Shown one piece after another: positions 1-8,372 of a stretch of 25,244 nt of DNA. This stretch comes from Oligoflexia bacterium (GTDB taxonomy: Bacteria > Bdellovibrionota_G > JANQFH01): the NCBI GenBank assembly GCA_028277945.1, contig JANQFH010000057.1:1-25244 (forward strand). Reading direction: 5' to 3'. Positions within the stretch are counted from its first letter, which is position 1; the number at the start of each line of letters is the position of its first letter. A program made the translations under genes and the position numbers. The notes under the pieces were generated by a model that ran no database searches, had not been told where the DNA came from, and was given only the letters and a program-made list of their open reading frames with translations.

Positions 1-198
1 CAGTTTTATTTTCGCACGACCGATGTAACGGGTCAGTGTCAGTTGGCTGAGGGAGTGGAGATGGTGATGCCGGGAGACAACAGCAATTTGTCGGTTGAGC
101 TGATAACCCCTATCGCCATGGAAAAAGAACTGCGCTTCGCTATCCGTGAAGGCGGTAAAACCGTCGGCGCTGGGGTCGTTAGCGAAATCGTGGAGTGA
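1..198 (+). CDS. tuf: Elongation factor Tu, C-terminal fragment (5' end outside window)
   Basis: The window opens inside a reading frame that runs without a stop to TGA at 196-198 and gives 65 residues. They match the C-terminal beta-barrel (domain 3) of EF-Tu: a [11 protein letters not shown] start, then [10 protein letters not shown], then [19 protein letters not shown]-Tu is the GTPase that brings aminoacyl-tRNA to the ribosome. tuf directly before rpsJ is the usual bacterial order (str operon running into the S10 operon), and only 4 bases separate its stop from the rpsJ start. The GTPase domain lies upstream of the window. Identification is secure. Confidence 0.97.
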   Translation, partial: QFYFRTTDVTGQCQLAEGVEMVMPGDNSNLSVELITPIAMEKELRFAIREGGKTVGAGVVSEIVE

Positions 199-202
199 TT
201 TG

Positions 203-520
203 ATGGAAACAGAGAAAATTCGTATTCGACTCAAGGCATTTGACAATCAGAATCTTGATCGGTCCGTGCAGGCTATCGTCGAAACTATTGAGCGTACAGG
301 CGGGCATATAGCTGGTCCTATACCTCTACCAACCTCTAAGAGAAGGTTTACTGTTTTGCGTTCTCCTCATATTGACAAAAAGTCGAGAGAGCAATTTGAA
401 ATCCGTACACATAAACGTCTAATCGACATCTTGGAACCGACTCAGGCGACAATCGACGCGTTGATGAAACTTGATCTTTCGGCTGGAGTTGACGTGGAGA
501 TAAAATCTCTCCGAGAATAG
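203..520 (+). CDS. rpsJ: 30S ribosomal protein S10
   Basis: This 105-residue protein starts at ATG 203, four bases after tuf. The frame is open further upstream to 146, but family members begin close to the [14 protein letters not shown] segment, so the shorter start was chosen. S10 features include [20 protein letters not shown] and the loop followed by HKRLIDI. It is a small-subunit head protein and, in many bacteria, also NusB's partner in antitermination. Length is normal (about 102-105). The next gene begins only 6 bases downstream and is L4, not the expected L3. Confidence 0.97.
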   Translation: METEKIRIRLKAFDNQNLDRSVQAIVETIERTGGHIAGPIPLPTSKRRFTVLRSPHIDKKSREQFEIRTHKRLIDILEPTQATIDALMKLDLSAGVDVEIKSLRE

Positions 521-526
521 GAACGT

Positions 527-1144
527 ATGATGTTAACAGAGGTCGTTAATACGCAATTAAAAAAAGTTGGTGAGCTTGACCTGAAGGATAGTCTCTTTAT
601 GGGCAAACCAAACCCAACTTTGTGTCAGGAGCTTACAAACTGGCAACTTGCAAAACGACGTAAAGGTAATGCCAAAACCAAAACTCGGGACGAGGTTTCT
701 GGAAGTACCAGAAAGATCTATCGACAAAAGGGTACCGGCAGAGCCCGGCACGGATCTCGTAAGGCGCCCATTTTTAGAGGTGGCGGTGTAACCTTTGGAC
801 CGCAACCGCGGTCTTATGAATTTAAGCTGTCGCGAAAGTTGCGTCGACTAGCCCTCTGCGCAGCTCTGAGCGAAAAACAGGCAAATGGGCAGTTGAAAGT
901 ACTTGAGGATCTAAAGATTGAGACACTTAAGACGAAACAGGCCCTAGCACTGCTCAAGCGCTTTTCCTTTAATACAGCGGTTATCGTCGACCAGGACAAT
1001 GCGCTTTTTTCTCGAGCCGTTCGCAACTTGCGTGGTTTTAAGTATCTGCAGCCGCAAGGGCTCAATGTCTATGATCTGAAACGATTTGAGGGTCTCATTA
1101 TTACCAAGAAGGCGTTGGAGACTACGCAGGAGGTTTGGTCCTAA
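527..1144 (+). CDS. rplD: 50S ribosomal protein L4
   Basis: The 205-residue product is full length for L4. It has the globular N-terminal part, the long arginine/glycine-rich loop that lines the exit tunnel ([12 protein letters not shown] followed by [11 protein letters not shown], residues 66-94) and the C-terminal Rossmann-like part (TAVIVDQDN). Two adjacent ATG codons (527, 530) could both serve as start; AGGA lies just upstream. In many bacteria L4 also represses its own S10 operon, but the leader where this would act is outside the window. The stop overlaps the next start by one base (TAATG). rplC is missing immediately upstream. Confidence 0.97.
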   Translation: MMLTEVVNTQLKKVGELDLKDSLFMGKPNPTLCQELTNWQLAKRRKGNAKTKTRDEVSGSTRKIYRQKGTGRARHGSRKAPIFRGGGVTFGPQPRSYEFKLSRKLRRLALCAALSEKQANGQLKVLEDLKIETLKTKQALALLKRFSFNTAVIVDQDNALFSRAVRNLRGFKYLQPQGLNVYDLKRFEGLIITKKALETTQEVWS

Positions 1145-1434
1145 TGTCTGCGCTGCAACGTATCATCAAGCGCCCGCTGTTGACGGAAAAGAGCAACCTT
1201 TTAAAAGGCGAACAAAATCAAGTGGTTTTTGTTGTTGATAGACGTGCGGGTAAACAGGCTATCCAGAAAGCTGTGGAAAAGCTTTTTAAGGTGGAAGTGA
1301 AAAAGGTTAATACATTCATCGTTCACGGCAAGTTCAAGACTATGGGGCGGTATCGTGGACGTAAGGCAAATTGGAAGAAAGCCATAGTGACGCTAAAAGA
1401 GGGTCAGAATCTTGAATTCTTTGAGGGCGTGTAG
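1144..1434 (+). CDS. rplW: 50S ribosomal protein L23
   Basis: The 96-residue protein starts at ATG 1144, overlapping the L4 stop by one base, with AGGAGG about 10 bases upstream. A TTG at 1135 in frame is an unlikely alternative. The sequence has the L23 pattern: IIKRPLLTEKS at the N terminus, then FVVDRRAGKQAIQKAVEKLF, and a basic loop (GRYRGRKANWKKAIV). L23 sits at the tunnel exit and is the docking site for trigger factor and SRP. It lies in the usual place between L4 and L2. Confidence 0.97.
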   Translation: MSALQRIIKRPLLTEKSNLLKGEQNQVVFVVDRRAGKQAIQKAVEKLFKVEVKKVNTFIVHGKFKTMGRYRGRKANWKKAIVTLKEGQNLEFFEGV

Positions 1435-1437
1435 TTC

Positions 1438-2265
1438 GTGGGAAATCTAAATTACAAACCAACGTCGCCAGGTCGACGGTTTCAGGTTGTTTCTGACTTT
1501 TCTGGGATCAGCAAAAAGCGACCCTGCAAAAGTCTTGTGCGCAAACTGAACAGCCATAGTGGAAGAAACAACCAAGGCCGTATTACGACGAGACATCGTG
1601 GTGGTCGGCATAAACGACTTTATCGAATGATTGATTTTAAACGGCGAGACAAGGCAGGTGTGCCAGCAAAGGTTATGAGCATTGAATACGACCCCAATCG
1701 TTCGGCCCGCATAGCTCTCTTGTTGTATGCAGACGGAGAACGTCGCTACATCCTCGCACCGTTACAACTTAAACATGGCCACAGTGTCATGTGCGGTGCG
1801 GATGCTGATATACAACCAGGCAATGCCATGGAGGTTGGAAAAATTCCTGTTGGTACTATGATCCACAACGTCGAACTGAAAATCGGCAAGGGCGGCCAGA
1901 TAGTGCGCAGCGCTGGCGGTGGTGCGCAGGTTATGGCAAAAGATAAACAGTATGTTCATATAAAGCTGCCATCGGGTGAAGTGCGTTTGGTGCATGCCAA
2001 TTGTTATGGAACGATTGGCCAGTTAGGCAATATCGAACATGAGAATGTCAAACTTGGGAAAGCAGGACGAAAACGTTGGTTGGGGCGAAGATCCACAGTT
2101 CGTGGTGTTGCCATGAACCCGGTAGACCACCCCATGGGTGGTGGAGAAGGGCGAAGTAGTGGTGGCCGTCATCCCTGTACACCGCAGGGCAAACCTACAA
2201 AGGGGCTTAAGACACGTCGTAATAAACGGACTAGTAAGTTTGTAGTCAAGAAGAGGAGAAAGTGA
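1438..2265 (+). CDS. rplB: 50S ribosomal protein L2
   Basis: The 275-residue protein starts with GTG at 1438, three bases after L23. Family hallmarks are YKPTSPGRR at the N terminus, [14 protein letters not shown] (residues 48-61), [14 protein letters not shown] (82-95), and [10 protein letters not shown] (229-238), containing the conserved histidine (H231) near the peptidyl-transferase centre. The tail is strongly basic ([18 protein letters not shown]). L2 is a core rRNA-binding protein needed for subunit joining. Length is normal. Confidence 0.98.
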   Translation: MGNLNYKPTSPGRRFQVVSDFSGISKKRPCKSLVRKLNSHSGRNNQGRITTRHRGGRHKRLYRMIDFKRRDKAGVPAKVMSIEYDPNRSARIALLLYADGERRYILAPLQLKHGHSVMCGADADIQPGNAMEVGKIPVGTMIHNVELKIGKGGQIVRSAGGGAQVMAKDKQYVHIKLPSGEVRLVHANCYGTIGQLGNIEHENVKLGKAGRKRWLGRRSTVRGVAMNPVDHPMGGGEGRSSGGRHPCTPQGKPTKGLKTRRNKRTSKFVVKKRRK

Positions 2266-2268
2266 CGT

Positions 2269-2574
2269 ATGGCACGGTCGCTCAAAAAGGGGCCCTTTGT
2301 AGATGACCATCTGATGGCAAGGGTTCAAATGGCAGAGAAATCGGCTTCCAAAAAAATTATCAAGACCTGGTCAAGGCGGTCGACTATTGTTCCGGAGTTT
2401 GTGGGACATACGGTAGCCGTTCATAATGGTAAGAAGTTTATCCCCGTTTTTATTACCGAGAATATGGTCGGCCATAAACTTGGTGAGTTTTCTCCTACGC
2501 GCGTCTTTCATGCTCATTCTGGAGCTAAAAAGACGGGGGATAAAAAGACAAAGGTCGGGCAGGCAGGGAAGTAA
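2269..2574 (+). CDS. rpsS: 30S ribosomal protein S19
   Basis: The 101-residue protein starts at ATG 2269 with the classic [15 protein letters not shown] opening. Further S19 features are [15 protein letters not shown], the [22 protein letters not shown] stretch and [13 protein letters not shown] lysine/glycine-rich tail of about 10 residues makes it slightly longer than the usual 92-93. S19 binds the 30S head with S13. It follows L2 by three bases and is followed directly by L22. Confidence 0.97.
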   Translation: MARSLKKGPFVDDHLMARVQMAEKSASKKIIKTWSRRSTIVPEFVGHTVAVHNGKKFIPVFITENMVGHKLGEFSPTRVFHAHSGAKKTGDKKTKVGQAGK

Positions 2575-2907
2575 GTGGAAACCAGAGCGATGGCAAAATA
2601 TGTGCGAGTGGGTCCAAGAAAGTTACGTCTTGTAGCTGATATGGTCCGAGGCCAAAATGCAAAAAGAGCTGAGAAGACTTTGCAGTTGACCTTAAAACGC
2701 TCGGCAAAAGTCTTACGTAAGGTGTTACACACGGCGATTTCCAATGCCGAAAATCGGGGCGACCAAGATGTAGATAATCTCTATATAAAAAGGATTTGTA
2801 TTAACGAAGGACCAACATTCAAACGTTGGCTGCCAAGGGCAAGAGGATCGGCCAGTCTGATTCGAAAACGCACGAGTCACATTGAGCTGATTTTAGAGGA
2901 GCGTTGA
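2575..2907 (+). CDS. rplV: 50S ribosomal protein L22
   Basis: The 110-residue protein starts with GTG at 2575, immediately after the S19 stop codon. The opening [26 protein letters not shown] is typical of L22, so the GTG is preferred to the internal ATG. The C-terminal half carries the beta-hairpin that lines the exit tunnel ([20 protein letters not shown]) and ends [10 protein letters not shown]. Length is normal. The gene ends three bases before the GTG start chosen for S3. Confidence 0.97.
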   Translation: METRAMAKYVRVGPRKLRLVADMVRGQNAKRAEKTLQLTLKRSAKVLRKVLHTAISNAENRGDQDVDNLYIKRICINEGPTFKRWLPRARGSASLIRKRTSHIELILEER

Positions 2908-2909
2908 AA

Positions 2910-3566
2910 GTGGGGCAGAAGGTACATCCAACTGGTTATCGGCTTGTTACGAACAAGGGCTGGAATAGTATCTGGTACGCAGATAGGAACTATGCTCAGT
3001 TACTGCATGAAGATCTGCATATCAAGGATATGCTGAAGAAGAAACTCTATCATGCCGGAATTGCAAAGATTGAAGTGGAAAGAGCTGCCAATAAGGTTAC
3101 CGTTAGTATTTTTACCGCGCGCCCTGGCATCGTTATTGGCAAAAGAGGTGCAGGTATAGATGCGCTCAAAGCTGAAGTGCAACAGCTCATCAAACATCCG
3201 GTGTTTGTAAATATACGGGAAGTACGCAAGGCGGAAATTGACGCCACCTTGGTGGCAGAAAATATAGCGACCCAACTGGAGCGACGTGTGGCATTTAGGC
3301 GGGCGATGAAAAAGTCCATTAGTTCAGCAATGAAGCTGGGGGCGTTGGGAGTAAAAATCGGGTGTGCCGGAAGATTGGGTGGTGCCGAGATGGCCAGGCG
3401 AGAACGCTATATGGAAGGTAGAGTCCCTCTGCATACGCTACGAGCCGATGTCGACTACGGTACGGCAGTGGCAAAGACAACCTATGGTGCCGTGGGAGTG
3501 AAGGTTTGGATTTTTAAGGGCGAAACCAGCAAGAGTAACGCTGCGGATTCGCTTCCAGAAATGTGA
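2910..3566 (+). CDS. rpsC: 30S ribosomal protein S3
   Basis: The protein is read from GTG 2910, giving 218 residues and the canonical opening [16 protein letters not shown] at 2904 overlapping the L22 stop would add two residues, but the GTG is better placed behind the GAGGAG near 2896-2901. S3 features are the KH-domain loop ([12 protein letters not shown]) and the C-terminal [15 protein letters not shown] block. S3 sits at the mRNA entry channel. Length is slightly above the common 210-215. Confidence 0.97.
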   Translation: MGQKVHPTGYRLVTNKGWNSIWYADRNYAQLLHEDLHIKDMLKKKLYHAGIAKIEVERAANKVTVSIFTARPGIVIGKRGAGIDALKAEVQQLIKHPVFVNIREVRKAEIDATLVAENIATQLERRVAFRRAMKKSISSAMKLGALGVKIGCAGRLGGAEMARRERYMEGRVPLHTLRADVDYGTAVAKTTYGAVGVKVWIFKGETSKSNAADSLPEM

Positions 3567-3573
3567 GAGTTTC

Positions 3574-3990
3574 ATGCTAAGCCCAAAAAAGATCAAGCAT
3601 CGTAAACAACAAAAAGGACGTAATCGGGGAGTTGCTGGTAGGGGTAATACCATTGCCTTTGGGGATTACGGTCTTCAGGCAATGGAGAATGCTTGGATTA
3701 CCAACCGGCAAATAGAGGCGGCAAGAATTGCAATAACACGATTTGTCAAAAGAGGAGGCAAGGTCTGGATACGTGTTTTTCCTGACAAGCCATTGACGAA
3801 AAAGGCAGCAGAAACTCGTATGGGTAAAGGCAAGGGTTCTCCCGAGGCGTGGGTGGCCGTAGTAAAACGAGGTCGTGTGCTCTATGAGATGGAAGGCGTG
3901 CCTTTAAATATAGCAAAAGAAGCGCTGCGCCTCGCTTCCCATAAATTGCCGATTGCCACGAAGTTTCTCAGCCGTGAGGAGAGCGTATGA
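3574..3990 (+). CDS. rplP: 50S ribosomal protein L16
   Basis: The 138-residue protein starts at ATG 3574. The N-terminal [19 protein letters not shown] and the central [20 protein letters not shown] and [20 protein letters not shown] segments are diagnostic for L16, which contacts the A-site tRNA elbow. Length is normal. Its stop overlaps the L29 start by four bases (ATGA), the first of three such 4-base overlaps in a row, suggesting coupled translation from here to L14. Confidence 0.97.
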   Translation: MLSPKKIKHRKQQKGRNRGVAGRGNTIAFGDYGLQAMENAWITNRQIEAARIAITRFVKRGGKVWIRVFPDKPLTKKAAETRMGKGKGSPEAWVAVVKRGRVLYEMEGVPLNIAKEALRLASHKLPIATKFLSREESV

Positions 3991-4196
3991 AGGCAAAAGA
4001 GTTCAGGCTTCTCAAGACTGAGGAATTGCGCAGCAAGATAGAGGAGATGCAAGAAGAGGCCTTTTGGTTGAAATTTAAGCTGAAATCAGGGCAGTTGGAT
4101 AAGAGTTCAACGATCCGAGATAACAAAAGAAATCTCGCACGAGCTTTAACCATACTCGGTGAGAGAGTGGCCACTAGTGAGGATAGCAAGAGATGA
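3987..4196 (+). CDS. rpmC: 50S ribosomal protein L29
   Basis: The 69-residue protein starts at ATG 3987 within the end of L16. It is a two-helix hairpin with the L29 pattern: [20 protein letters not shown] in helix 1 and the [14 protein letters not shown] stretch in helix 2. L29 lies beside L23 at the tunnel exit. Length and position between L16 and S17 are normal. Its end overlaps the S17 start by four bases. Confidence 0.95.
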   Translation: MKAKEFRLLKTEELRSKIEEMQEEAFWLKFKLKSGQLDKSSTIRDNKRNLARALTILGERVATSEDSKR

Positions 4197-4465
4197 AAGC
4201 CAGTCGAGGAACGACAAAGATCAAATCAGGAATCGTGACCAGTAACAAGATGGATAAGAGCGTTGTGATTACGGTTAGTCGCAGGGTGCGGCATTCTCGT
4301 TTCAAAAAATACGTTACTAGGAAGAACACCTTTATGGCGCATGACGCCAAGAATCAGTGCTCTATAGGCGACCGTGTAAAGATTATAGAGTGTAGGCCGT
4401 TGAGCAAACAGAAAAAATGGCGCGTTCTAGAGATTTTGAAGTCAAATGGGGGAGCGTCTGCGTGA
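4193..4465 (+). CDS. rpsQ: 30S ribosomal protein S17
   Basis: The 90-residue OB-fold protein starts at ATG 4193, overlapping L29 (ATGA). Family motifs are [18 protein letters not shown], then HAKYK-like [27 protein letters not shown] and [18 protein letters not shown]17 is a primary 16S rRNA-binding protein. Length is normal. The stop overlaps the L14 GTG start by four bases. Confidence 0.97.
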   Translation: MKASRGTTKIKSGIVTSNKMDKSVVITVSRRVRHSRFKKYVTRKNTFMAHDAKNQCSIGDRVKIIECRPLSKQKKWRVLEILKSNGGASA

Positions 4466-4830
4466 TTCAGATGCAAACAGTGCTTGAGGTAGCTGATAAT
4501 TCTGGCGCACGTAAAGCGCAGTGTATCAAAGTCTTAGGGGGTACCAGGAGGCGATATGCCTCAGTGGGTGATATTGTCGTGGTTTCTATTAAGGAGGCGA
4601 TTCCCAATTCGAAGGTGAAACCCGGCGAAGTAAAAAAGGCGGTTGTTGTTCGTACTCGTAAAGAAATTGGTAGAAGGGATGGTTCCTACATACGGTTTGA
4701 TAGTAATGCGGCGGTATTGATTACAGAGCAACGAGAACCCATTGGTACCCGTATTTTTGGTCCAGTAGCTCGTGAGTTAAGGGCGAGTCGATTTATGAAG
4801 ATAATCTCTCTAGCACCGGAAGTGCTTTAA
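4462..4830 (+). CDS. rplN: 50S ribosomal protein L14
   Basis: Read from GTG 4462, the protein is exactly 122 residues, the usual L14 length, and begins [20 protein letters not shown]. The frame is open upstream to 4417 within S17, but that extension has no family support. Other motifs are [31 protein letters not shown] and the [11 protein letters not shown] close to the C terminus. L14 forms part of the intersubunit bridge with L19. Its start overlaps the S17 stop (GTGA). Confidence 0.97.
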   Translation: MIQMQTVLEVADNSGARKAQCIKVLGGTRRRYASVGDIVVVSIKEAIPNSKVKPGEVKKAVVVRTRKEIGRRDGSYIRFDSNAAVLITEQREPIGTRIFGPVARELRASRFMKIISLAPEVL

Positions 4831-4840
4831 AGGCAAGGAG

Positions 4841-5140
4841 ATGGCGAAACTCAAGCGACAGTTGAAGAAAAACGTAATGGTTAAGGTTCTTGCCGGTAAG
4901 GAGAGAGGCAAAACTGGAAAGGTGATTTCCATCGATAAAAAACGAGGTAAGGTTTTGATAGAGAAGCTCAATTTACAGAAGCGTCATGCAAAACCAACAG
5001 AGCAAAATCGTCATGGGGGAATCATAGAGAAAGAAGGGGCCATTCACGTGTCTAACGTGTATGTTATAGAAGAGAGTGCTGAAAAAAAACCCGTTAAGTC
5101 GAAAAAAGAGACTTCAACGAGCAAACGTAAAAAGAGCTGA
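4841..5140 (+). CDS. rplX: 50S ribosomal protein L24
   Basis: The 99-residue protein starts at ATG 4841 behind a clear AGGCAAGGAG-type ribosome binding site. A KOW-type core ([20 protein letters not shown]) is followed by the [18 protein letters not shown] segment and HVSNVYVI. The last roughly 18 residues (residues 82-99) are lysine/serine-rich and low in complexity. L24 is an early-assembly protein of the large subunit. Length is close to normal (100-110). Confidence 0.95.
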   Translation: MAKLKRQLKKNVMVKVLAGKERGKTGKVISIDKKRGKVLIEKLNLQKRHAKPTEQNRHGGIIEKEGAIHVSNVYVIEESAEKKPVKSKKETSTSKRKKS

Positions 5141-5151
5141 GAGTTTTTGCT

Positions 5152-5691
5152 GTGGAGAAACTACACGAAAAAATTATTAAGGACGTCAATCCGGCACTGA
5201 TGAAACAGTTTAACTACCAGTGTGCCATGCAGGTGCCAGCGGTAAAAAAGGTCGTGGTTAATATGGGTCTGGGTGAAGCGCTACAGGATGCTAAGGTCAT
5301 TGACCAGGCGGTGAAACAACTTGCTGTAATTACTGGTCAAAAACCGTTAGTGACGAAGGCACGCAAGTCGATTGCGACCTTCAAGCTACGCAAAGGACTT
5401 AGTATTGGCGCTTCGGTAACGCTGCGAAAGGAGAGAATGTACGCTTTTTTAAATCGCCTTATTAACGTTGCATTGCCACGCGTAAAAGATTTCAAAGGAC
5501 TCTCTTCTAAAGGCATGGATGGACGCGGTAATTTTTCTTTGGGAATCAAGGAGCAGATCATCTTTCCTGAGATAGACTATGACAGTATCGATAAGGTCCG
5601 AGGAATGAATATCAGTATTGTGACTACAGCCAAAACAGATGAGGAAGGCCTCGGACTGTTGAAGGCTATTGGAATACCATTTAGAAACTAG
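5152..5691 (+). CDS. rplE: 50S ribosomal protein L5
   Basis: The 179-residue protein starts with GTG at 5152, the only start consistent with the family length of 178-180. Motifs are [55 protein letters not shown], and the C-terminal [28 protein letters not shown]5 binds 5S rRNA and contacts P-site tRNA. Placement after L24 is canonical. Confidence 0.97.
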   Translation: MEKLHEKIIKDVNPALMKQFNYQCAMQVPAVKKVVVNMGLGEALQDAKVIDQAVKQLAVITGQKPLVTKARKSIATFKLRKGLSIGASVTLRKERMYAFLNRLINVALPRVKDFKGLSSKGMDGRGNFSLGIKEQIIFPEIDYDSIDKVRGMNISIVTTAKTDEEGLGLLKAIGIPFRN

Positions 5692-5700
5692 AGGCAACAA

Positions 5701-5886
5701 ATGGCAAAGAAGGCTCTAAGAGCAAAGGTAACGAGGAAGCCAAAATTTTCGACGCGTAAGTACAATAGATGTCCTCTCTGTGGTAGACCGCGGGCATTTC
5801 TCAGGACCTTTCAAATGTGTAGGATCTGTTTCAGATCCCTCGCCCTTAAGGGTGAGATTCCTGGAGTTATTAAAGCAAGCTGGTAG
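5701..5886 (+). CDS. rpsZ: 30S ribosomal protein S14, zinc-binding (type Z)
   Basis: The 61-residue protein is the short, zinc-binding S14 form. Its four cysteines sit at residues 24, 27, 40 and 43 in a CPLCGR...CRICF arrangement, and it ends GVIKASW as type Z proteins do. S14 is a late-binding protein of the 30S head. The gene starts at ATG 5701, nine bases after L5. The longer cysteine-free S14 (about 100 residues) is not the form present here. The symbol rpsN is also used for this gene. Confidence 0.97.
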   Translation: MAKKALRAKVTRKPKFSTRKYNRCPLCGRPRAFLRTFQMCRICFRSLALKGEIPGVIKASW

Positions 5887-5896
5887 AGGTGTACCC

Positions 5897-6295
5897 ATGT
5901 CCATGAGTGATCCCATAGCTGATTATCTGACAATCATTAGAAACAGTTTGGCGATAAAAAGGGATGAGGTTTCAGCGTCCTCGAGCAAATTGAAAGTGGA
6001 GATAGCCAAGGTGCTAAAACAAGAGGGGTACGTTAGGGACTTCAGCGTAGCAAAGGAAGGCAAGCGAGAGACCCTGAAGGTCTTACTAAAGTACGATGCC
6101 GAGGGCAGGAGTGTTATCCGTGAATTGAAACGGGTAAGCAAACCAGGATGTCGGACATACTGCAGTACTAAAGAAATTCCTGTCTACAGAAACGGTATCG
6201 GCACTTACATACTTACGACTCCTCAAGGAGTGATGACGGATCGGCAGGCACGACGTGAGAAGATTGGTGGAGAGCTGCTCTGTTCCGTTTGGTGA
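5897..6295 (+). CDS. rpsH: 30S ribosomal protein S8
   Basis: The start ATG 5897 gives 132 residues beginning MSMSDPIADYLTIIRN, the normal S8 N terminus. An upstream open stretch in the same frame back to 5780 overlaps S14 and has no family support. ATG 5903 is a close alternative. The C-terminal half has the S8 signature (STKEIPVYRNGIGTYILTTPQGVMTDRQAR). In many bacteria S8 represses the spc operon by binding near the L5 start; I did not find a clear mimic of its rRNA site here. Confidence 0.96.
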   Translation: MSMSDPIADYLTIIRNSLAIKRDEVSASSSKLKVEIAKVLKQEGYVRDFSVAKEGKRETLKVLLKYDAEGRSVIRELKRVSKPGCRTYCSTKEIPVYRNGIGTYILTTPQGVMTDRQARREKIGGELLCSVW

Positions 6296-6311
6296 AGCTG
6301 AGGTGTGATCG

Positions 6312-6866
6312 ATGTCAAGAGTAGGCAAACAAGTTATACCGATTCCAAAAGGAGTCGAGGTCAAAATTGATAATGCAACGGTCCAGGTTAAGGGGCCAAA
6401 AGGATCGTTAGAGTGTGAGGTTCCAGCACAGATTATGGTCAAGCACCAGGATGATAAGATCGTCGTGGAGCGGAAAAGTCATGATCGTCGTGCCGGGGCA
6501 TTTCATGGACTGACACGTACGCTGATCAACAATATGGTTGTCGGTGTCTCGGAGGGGTTCTCAAGACAGCTGCAGATTAATGGTGTTGGTTATAAGGCGG
6601 AAGTGAAAGGATCCGGAAAACTCGATTTGATCCTCGGTTACAGCCATCCAATTACCTATGAACTGCCAGAAGGAGTTCAAGCCTCCGTTGATAAAGGCTC
6701 GAACACCATTACCGTGCAGGGTTGTGACAAGGGTTTGGTTGGCCGTGTGGTGGCAAAGATCCGCAGTTTTAGGCTCCCGGAGCCGTACAAGGGAAAGGGT
6801 ATTAAATACGCCGAAGAGACCATACGCCGGAAAGTAGGTAAGGCCGCAGCCGGTTCAACACAGTAG
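6312..6866 (+). CDS. rplF: 50S ribosomal protein L6
   Basis: The 184-residue protein starts at ATG 6312 with MSRVGKQVIPIPKGVEVKID. It has the two duplicated L6 domains. The second contains GVGYKAEVKGSGKLDLILGYSHPI and ends with the conserved PEPYKGKGIKYAEETIRRKVGK. L6 lies near the factor-binding site and sarcin-ricin loop. Length is slightly above the usual 177-180 because of a short C-terminal tail. Confidence 0.97.
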   Translation: MSRVGKQVIPIPKGVEVKIDNATVQVKGPKGSLECEVPAQIMVKHQDDKIVVERKSHDRRAGAFHGLTRTLINNMVVGVSEGFSRQLQINGVGYKAEVKGSGKLDLILGYSHPITYELPEGVQASVDKGSNTITVQGCDKGLVGRVVAKIRSFRLPEPYKGKGIKYAEETIRRKVGKAAAGSTQ

Positions 6867-6875
6867 AGGTATGTC

Positions 6876-7244
6876 ATGACTGTGAAGAGTAAAAAATTAG
6901 CAGCGCGGATTCGTCGAAAAACACGGGTTCGTGAAAAAATCCGCGCCGACGTTGGAATACCTCGGATCTGTGTGTTTCGGAGCAACCGTCATGTGTATGC
7001 ACAGCTTGTAGATGATACAGGCACTAAGGTGCTAACAGGCTGTTCGACGCGGGCTAAAGATATAATCGCAAAAACGAATGGCAAGAATAACGTTGCTACG
7101 GCTAAGGAGGTGGGCCTGGCAGTGGCAGCTTTAGCAAAGGGTTTGAAAATTGAAAGAGTTTGCTTTGATCGTGGCGGTTATAAATACCATGGCAAAGTAA
7201 AAGCGATTGCAGAGGGCGCGAGAGAGGGTGGTCTAAAGTTTTAG
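6876..7244 (+). CDS. rplR: 50S ribosomal protein L18
   Basis: The 122-residue protein starts at ATG 6876. A basic N-terminal arm ([19 protein letters not shown]) precedes the L18 core with [25 protein letters not shown] and the C-terminal [22 protein letters not shown]18 binds 5S rRNA together with L5. Its stop codon lies within the AGGAGG that serves S5, so the two genes are likely coupled. Confidence 0.97.
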   Translation: MTVKSKKLAARIRRKTRVREKIRADVGIPRICVFRSNRHVYAQLVDDTGTKVLTGCSTRAKDIIAKTNGKNNVATAKEVGLAVAALAKGLKIERVCFDRGGYKYHGKVKAIAEGAREGGLKF

Positions 7245-7249
7245 GAGGA

Positions 7250-7753
7250 ATGGTGGCGAAGCTTGACGTCAATAAACTAAATTTGAGTGATAAGGTAGTT
7301 CATATCAGTCGTGTCGCAAAAGTCGTGAAAGGTGGGCGTCGATTCAGTTTCAGCGCTCTTGTTGTAGTAGGTGATGGTAACGGCTATGTTGGCGTAGGTC
7401 ATGGCAAGGCCAATGAGGTTCCTGAGGCAATTCGTAAGGGTGGTGAGCGGGCAAAAAAGAACATTGTTAAGGTGCCTCTCTCTGGTTCGAGTATCCCACA
7501 TGAGATCTTAGGCCGTTTTGGTGCGGGCAGGGTGTTGTTAAAACCTGCATCCCCGGGAACCGGTATTATTGCCGGTGGCTCTGTCCGAGCTGTAGTAGAA
7601 CTCGCCGGCATTAAAGACATTCTTACGAAGTCACTACGATCTAATAATCCTTACAACGCCGTTCGCGCTGCTTTCTCAGGGCTGAAACAGTTGCGCAGCT
7701 GGGACAGCGTTAGAGCTACGAGGTTTGCTCATGATGCGAATCCGACAAATTAA
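7250..7753 (+). CDS. rpsE: 30S ribosomal protein S5
   Basis: The 167-residue protein has the double-stranded-RNA-binding N-terminal domain of S5 ([20 protein letters not shown] and [20 protein letters not shown]) and the C-terminal domain with [20 protein letters not shown]. It acts in mRNA helicase activity and decoding accuracy. AGGAGG at 7243-7248 is one base from ATG 7250 but four bases from GTG 7253, so the true start may be the GTG. The 3' end overlaps L30 by about 20 bases. Confidence 0.97.
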   Translation: MVAKLDVNKLNLSDKVVHISRVAKVVKGGRRFSFSALVVVGDGNGYVGVGHGKANEVPEAIRKGGERAKKNIVKVPLSGSSIPHEILGRFGAGRVLLKPASPGTGIIAGGSVRAVVELAGIKDILTKSLRSNNPYNAVRAAFSGLKQLRSWDSVRATRFAHDANPTN

Positions 7754-7925
7754 GGGTGCGGTAAAGCTGCCGCGGCGGCAGCTCGAAACGCTTCGCGGAC
7801 TTGGCTTACGTAATATCGGCGACGAGGTGCAAGTTAAAGATACGCCAAGCATTCTCGGTATGGTCCAAAGAATCTCGCATCTGGTTTGTTGTTGTAAGCT
7901 TTCGCAGGATCAGGTCGATAGTTAA
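7731..7925 (+). CDS. rpmD: 50S ribosomal protein L30
   Basis: The 64-residue product from ATG 7731 (or 63 from the adjacent ATG 7734) begins [21 protein letters not shown] and continues [22 protein letters not shown], the standard L30 pattern in the standard position between S5 and L15. A TTG at 7725 is possible but unneeded. It overlaps the S5 3' end by 23 bases in another frame. The C-terminal [12 protein letters not shown] is a short divergent tail. Confidence 0.94.
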   Translation: MMRIRQIKGAVKLPRRQLETLRGLGLRNIGDEVQVKDTPSILGMVQRISHLVCCCKLSQDQVDS

Positions 7926-7938
7926 GGAGTAGAGAGGT

Positions 7939-8343
7939 ATGCGCAAGCAAAAGAAGCGTCGTGGCCGTGGGCTTGGTTCCGGCCAAGGCAAGACAGCAGG
8001 ACGCGGCTACAAAGGGCAAAAGTCTCGGTCTGGTGGTAGTATTGCGCGTGGATTTGAAGGCGGGCAGATGCCACTACAGCGGCGTCTACCTAAACGTGGA
8101 TTTCATAATGCATTTGCAGACGATATCGCCGTGGTGACTACTCGGCAGTTAAACCGCTTCGCAGATGGTACTGACGTTACCTTGAAGCTTTTAAAAGAAA
8201 ACAAGCTGGTGAGTAAGTCCACAGAAGCCGTAAAAATCATACAAAAAGGCAAGCTGGATAGAAAGCTTAATGTCGCGATAGAAAGAATTTCTGCAGGTGC
8301 TCGTGCTGCTATTGTAGCAGAGGGTGGTTCTGTAGCTACCTAA
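7939..8343 (+). CDS. rplO: 50S ribosomal protein L15 (short N terminus)
   Basis: The 134-residue protein contains the L15 core ([20 protein letters not shown], then [18 protein letters not shown]) and the C-terminal L18e/L15 fold. Most bacterial L15 proteins start with about 10-12 more residues of the MxLxxLxPxxG type. Here a TAG lies three codons before ATG 7939, so no in-frame extension is possible and that segment is really absent. AGGAGT and GAGAGG lie upstream of the start. Confidence 0.95.
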   Translation: MRKQKKRRGRGLGSGQGKTAGRGYKGQKSRSGGSIARGFEGGQMPLQRRLPKRGFHNAFADDIAVVTTRQLNRFADGTDVTLKLLKENKLVSKSTEAVKIIQKGKLDRKLNVAIERISAGARAAIVAEGGSVAT

Positions 8344-8372
8344 AGCATGTAACCCGTATTGAGTGAGTTAAC

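Noticed and set aside
521-1144. L3 hidden as an L3-L4 fusion or in another frame
   Set aside because: The 205 residues are fully accounted for by a normal-length L4, and neither strand holds an L3-like frame.
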